This document shows, in pieces, positions 7,631-9,192 of a DNA stretch of 9,192 nt; position 1 is the first letter of the stretch; each line of letters opens with the position of its first letter. Origin of the DNA: Nitrospirales bacterium (GTDB lineage: Bacteria; Nitrospirota; Nitrospiria; Nitrospirales; UBA8639); contig JACDDF010000053.1 in assembly GCA_013817135.1 (NCBI GenBank), positions 1-9,192 of the forward strand, in the 5' to 3' direction. The position numbers and the translations under genes are program-made. The notes below the pieces were generated by a model. That model saw nothing but the letters and a program-made list of their open reading frames with translations. It searched no databases and was not told where the DNA came from.

Positions 7631-8096
7631 CCCGCTACCTCCCTGAACCTCGTTCTCGAGTAATCTTATAGAGGCCATTTGACTTCGTTGGCCACATTCT
7701 CCGACCAACACCAATTTGCCATCCGTAAGTATCTGGCCTGCGTGGCCTAATCCTTTTAATCGATTTAAACGAAGAACATCACGTTCCAAAATTTTTCAAT
7801 GCGCAGGCTCCTGACCACTTTCGGGATGCCTTCTTAGAAAGACGACTCCCGCGCGAGCTTCTGCGAACTTCACGTATTCGAATCTTCTTTAGATTAAACG
7901 TGGAATGTGGTTAAGTTGGGGGAACCATGGTGGGACTGCCGCCTCCAGTGAGGCCTTATATGACCACGCGAGGATTCTGACCACGCGACCGCACCGAGAC
8001 GGTTTTGCCCGGAAATTAGGCATTCACCAGAATTCCCTGACACCAGGCCGTCAGCGGCTCCCCCCACAGAGGTGCGCAGATAGCCAAGGGAAAAAA
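7631..8096. other. Convergent intergenic region without a convincing gene
   Basis: These 466 bp separate the 3' ends of bamD and galE. No strong terminator is visible for either; the best hairpins have stems of only four or five pairs. Base composition changes sharply: sampled lines are about 33-40% GC over 7741-7920 and about 57-62% from 7921 onward. The 11-bp direct repeat at 7961-7988 lies just inside the GC-rich side. On the minus strand, one frame stays open from 7888 to 7586 except for a single TGA at 7798-7796, giving protein-like text with no family I recognise. Confidence 0.5.
7961..7988. repeat. 11-bp direct repeat TGACCACGCGA
   Basis: TGACCACGCGA occurs exactly at 7961-7971 and 7978-7988, separated by GGATTC (period 17 bp). 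It lies in non-coding DNA downstream of both bamD and galE, about 40-65 bp inside a jump in GC content. It may be a protein-binding site, a remnant of rearrangement, or a small local duplication. No other copy was seen in the window. Confidence 0.7.
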
Positions 8097-9116
8097 TCAG
8101 ACAGCATATCCCTGGGGGTTGTCACGTTGCCATCGCCAGGCATCCGCGCACATCTCACTGAGCCCGCGTTCCGCCCGCCAACCCAAAAGTGTGAAAGCTT
8201 GGTTCGGATCAGCATAACAGGAGGCAATGTCACCGGGGCGACGTGGGGCAACCTTGTAGGCAATCGGCTTGCCACTCGCGGCTTCAAATTCCCGCACGAT
8301 CTCCAATACGCTGTACCCATTACCCGTACCAAGATTGACCGTCAAGCACTCTTTCTGTACATCCAATCGAGCCAGCGCCTCTAGTGCTTTGAGATGCCCC
8401 AATGCTAAATCAACCACATGGATATAATCCCGCACTCCGGTCCCATCGGGAGTCGCATAATCGTCACCCCATACGTTCAAGTGTTCCCGCCGTCCCACTG
8501 CAACCTGCGCCACGAAGGGCAGCAAATTGTTCGGTATACCCTGGGGATCTTCCCCGATCAGACCACTGTCATGTGCCCCAACCGGGTTAAAATACCGCAA
8601 AATGCCGATCCGCCAGGAGGAATTGCTACGGTGTACGTCACGCAAAATCTCCTCCACCATCAGCTTCGTTCGACCATAGGGATTGGTCGCAGATAGCGGA
8701 TGGTCCTCCGTGAGCGGAAGACGTTGTGGATCGCCATACACCGTGGCAGAAGAGCTGAATACCAGCTGTTTCACTCCACACTCGTCCATGGCCTCCAACA
8801 GGCGCAGGGATCCGACCACATTATTGTCATAGTAGGCCAACGGTTGTTGAACTGATTCTCCCACAGCCTTGAGGCCGGCAAAGTGAATGACTGCGGTCGC
8901 CCCGCTCTCGCGCAGAGCCGCCACCACTGCGGCGCGATCACGGCAGTCACCGCGTATTAGGCGAAGGGACTTCCCTGTAATACGCTGCACCCGCGCCAGG
9001 GACTCAGGATGGCTATTAGAGAAGTTGTCAAAGACCGTCACATCAAAGCCCGCATGGATGAGCTCAACGCAAGTATGGGACCCGATATAGCCGGCACCGC
9101 CGGTTACGAAAATCAT
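8097..9116 (-). CDS. galE: UDP-glucose 4-epimerase
   Basis: GalE interconverts UDP-glucose and UDP-galactose with tightly bound NAD in the cytoplasm, feeding galactose use and surface polysaccharide synthesis. The 339-residue product matches the usual length (E. coli 338). The NAD-binding glycine motif TGGAGYIGSH is at 5-14. The short-chain dehydrogenase catalytic set is complete: Ser123 in SSSATVYGDP, and Tyr147 with Lys151 in NPYGRTK. Other family marks are HFAGLKAVGES at 78-88, RYFNPVGA and the substrate-side RDYIHVVDLA. ATG at 9116 is supported by GGGAG at 9129-9125, eight bases upstream. The stop is followed at once by six T on the coding strand, but no clear hairpin precedes them. The gene is visibly richer in GC than its neighbours, which may reflect transfer or a different codon history. 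Close relatives acting on N-acetylated sugars or uronates cannot be excluded by motif alone. Confidence 0.95.
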   Translation of the reverse strand: MIFVTGGAGYIGSHTCVELIHAGFDVTVFDNFSNSHPESLARVQRITGKSLRLIRGDCRDRAAVVAALRESGATAVIHFAGLKAVGESVQQPLAYYDNNVVGSLRLLEAMDECGVKQLVFSSSATVYGDPQRLPLTEDHPLSATNPYGRTKLMVEEILRDVHRSNSSWRIGILRYFNPVGAHDSGLIGEDPQGIPNNLLPFVAQVAVGRREHLNVWGDDYATPDGTGVRDYIHVVDLALGHLKALEALARLDVQKECLTVNLGTGNGYSVLEIVREFEAASGKPIAYKVAPRRPGDIASCYADPNQAFTLLGWRAERGLSEMCADAWRWQRDNPQGYAV

Positions 9117-9192
9117 TGAGAACGCTCCCGTCTAAATTGAGATAGCCCGCTGCTTTTTCTTTTCATGTTGACCCTTTTCACATGACTTGAAG
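9117..9192 (-). promoter_or_regulatory. galE 5' leader (incomplete upstream region)
   Basis: These 76 bp precede galE and run to the window edge. They contain the ribosome binding site GGGAG at 9129-9125. A purine-rich minus-strand tract (GAAAAGAAAAAGCAGCGGG, 9165-9147) lies further upstream. No convincing promoter hexamers are visible, and the true promoter or an upstream operon gene may lie beyond the edge. Confidence 0.4.

Noticed and set aside
7871..7890. A TTCGAAT word resembling a tRNA T-loop
   Set aside because: The flanking five bases on each side do not pair, and no acceptor or anticodon arm can be built around it on either strand.
7993..8006. A small hairpin ACCG-AGA-CGGT followed by TTT as a bamD terminator
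   Set aside because: The stem has only four pairs and it lies more than 360 bp after the bamD stop, so it is too weak to call.
7905..8384. A 159-codon plus-strand open frame starting in the bamD-galE gap
   Set aside because: Most of it is antisense to galE, whose motifs are certain. High GC lengthens open frames by chance, and its N-terminal part looks like nothing known.
9164..9184. Inverted repeat CATGT / ACATG upstream of galE
   Set aside because: There are only five pairs across an 11-base centre, so chance is a sufficient explanation.

Overview
The window fits a Gram-negative bacterium. It encodes a BamD-type outer-membrane assembly lipoprotein, the MEP-pathway enzyme IspH, a FabH-type ketoacyl synthase, SMC, GalE and the end of a small bacterial ferredoxin. 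Sampled lines give roughly 45-57% GC over most of the window. The gene mix, composition and protein style suggest Nitrospirota, perhaps a moderate-GC Nitrospira relative, but this is an impression of style and could not be confirmed by a search.

Layout, left to right: (1) the 3' end of a plus-strand 4Fe-4S ferredoxin gene, ending at 142; (2) a strong bidirectional hairpin terminator at 168-205, shared with the convergent smc gene; (3) smc, minus strand, 248-3925; (4) a 323-bp gap holding a hairpin that fits an ispH terminator on the minus strand and possibly the smc promoter; (5) ispH, minus strand, TTG start, 4249-5187; (6) a 147-bp gap with a candidate promoter and a short tandem motif; (7) fabH, minus strand, 5335-6327; (8) a 250-bp divergent intergenic region; (9) a bamD-like lipoprotein gene, plus strand, GTG start, 6578-7630, with a long Pro/Ser/Thr-rich tail ending in two CxxGxWC motifs; (10) a 466-bp convergent gap without a convincing gene, holding an 11-bp direct repeat near a sharp rise in GC; (11) galE, minus strand, 8097-9116, visibly richer in GC (57-65% in sampled lines) than the rest; (12) 76 bp of galE leader.

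The genes do not form one pathway. They are mainly housekeeping functions: chromosome compaction and segregation (smc), isoprenoid precursor synthesis (ispH), fatty-acid chain initiation (fabH), outer-membrane protein insertion (bamD) and UDP-sugar supply for surface polysaccharide (galE). fabH and ispH run in the same direction and may be partly co-transcribed. fabH and bamD are divergent and share one control region. No CRISPR array, transposase, phage gene, RNA gene or defence system was found, and I see no clear undescribed system. The features most worth a second look are the cysteine-motif tail on BamD, the stand-alone divergent FabH, and the composition shift into galE with the direct repeat beside it.
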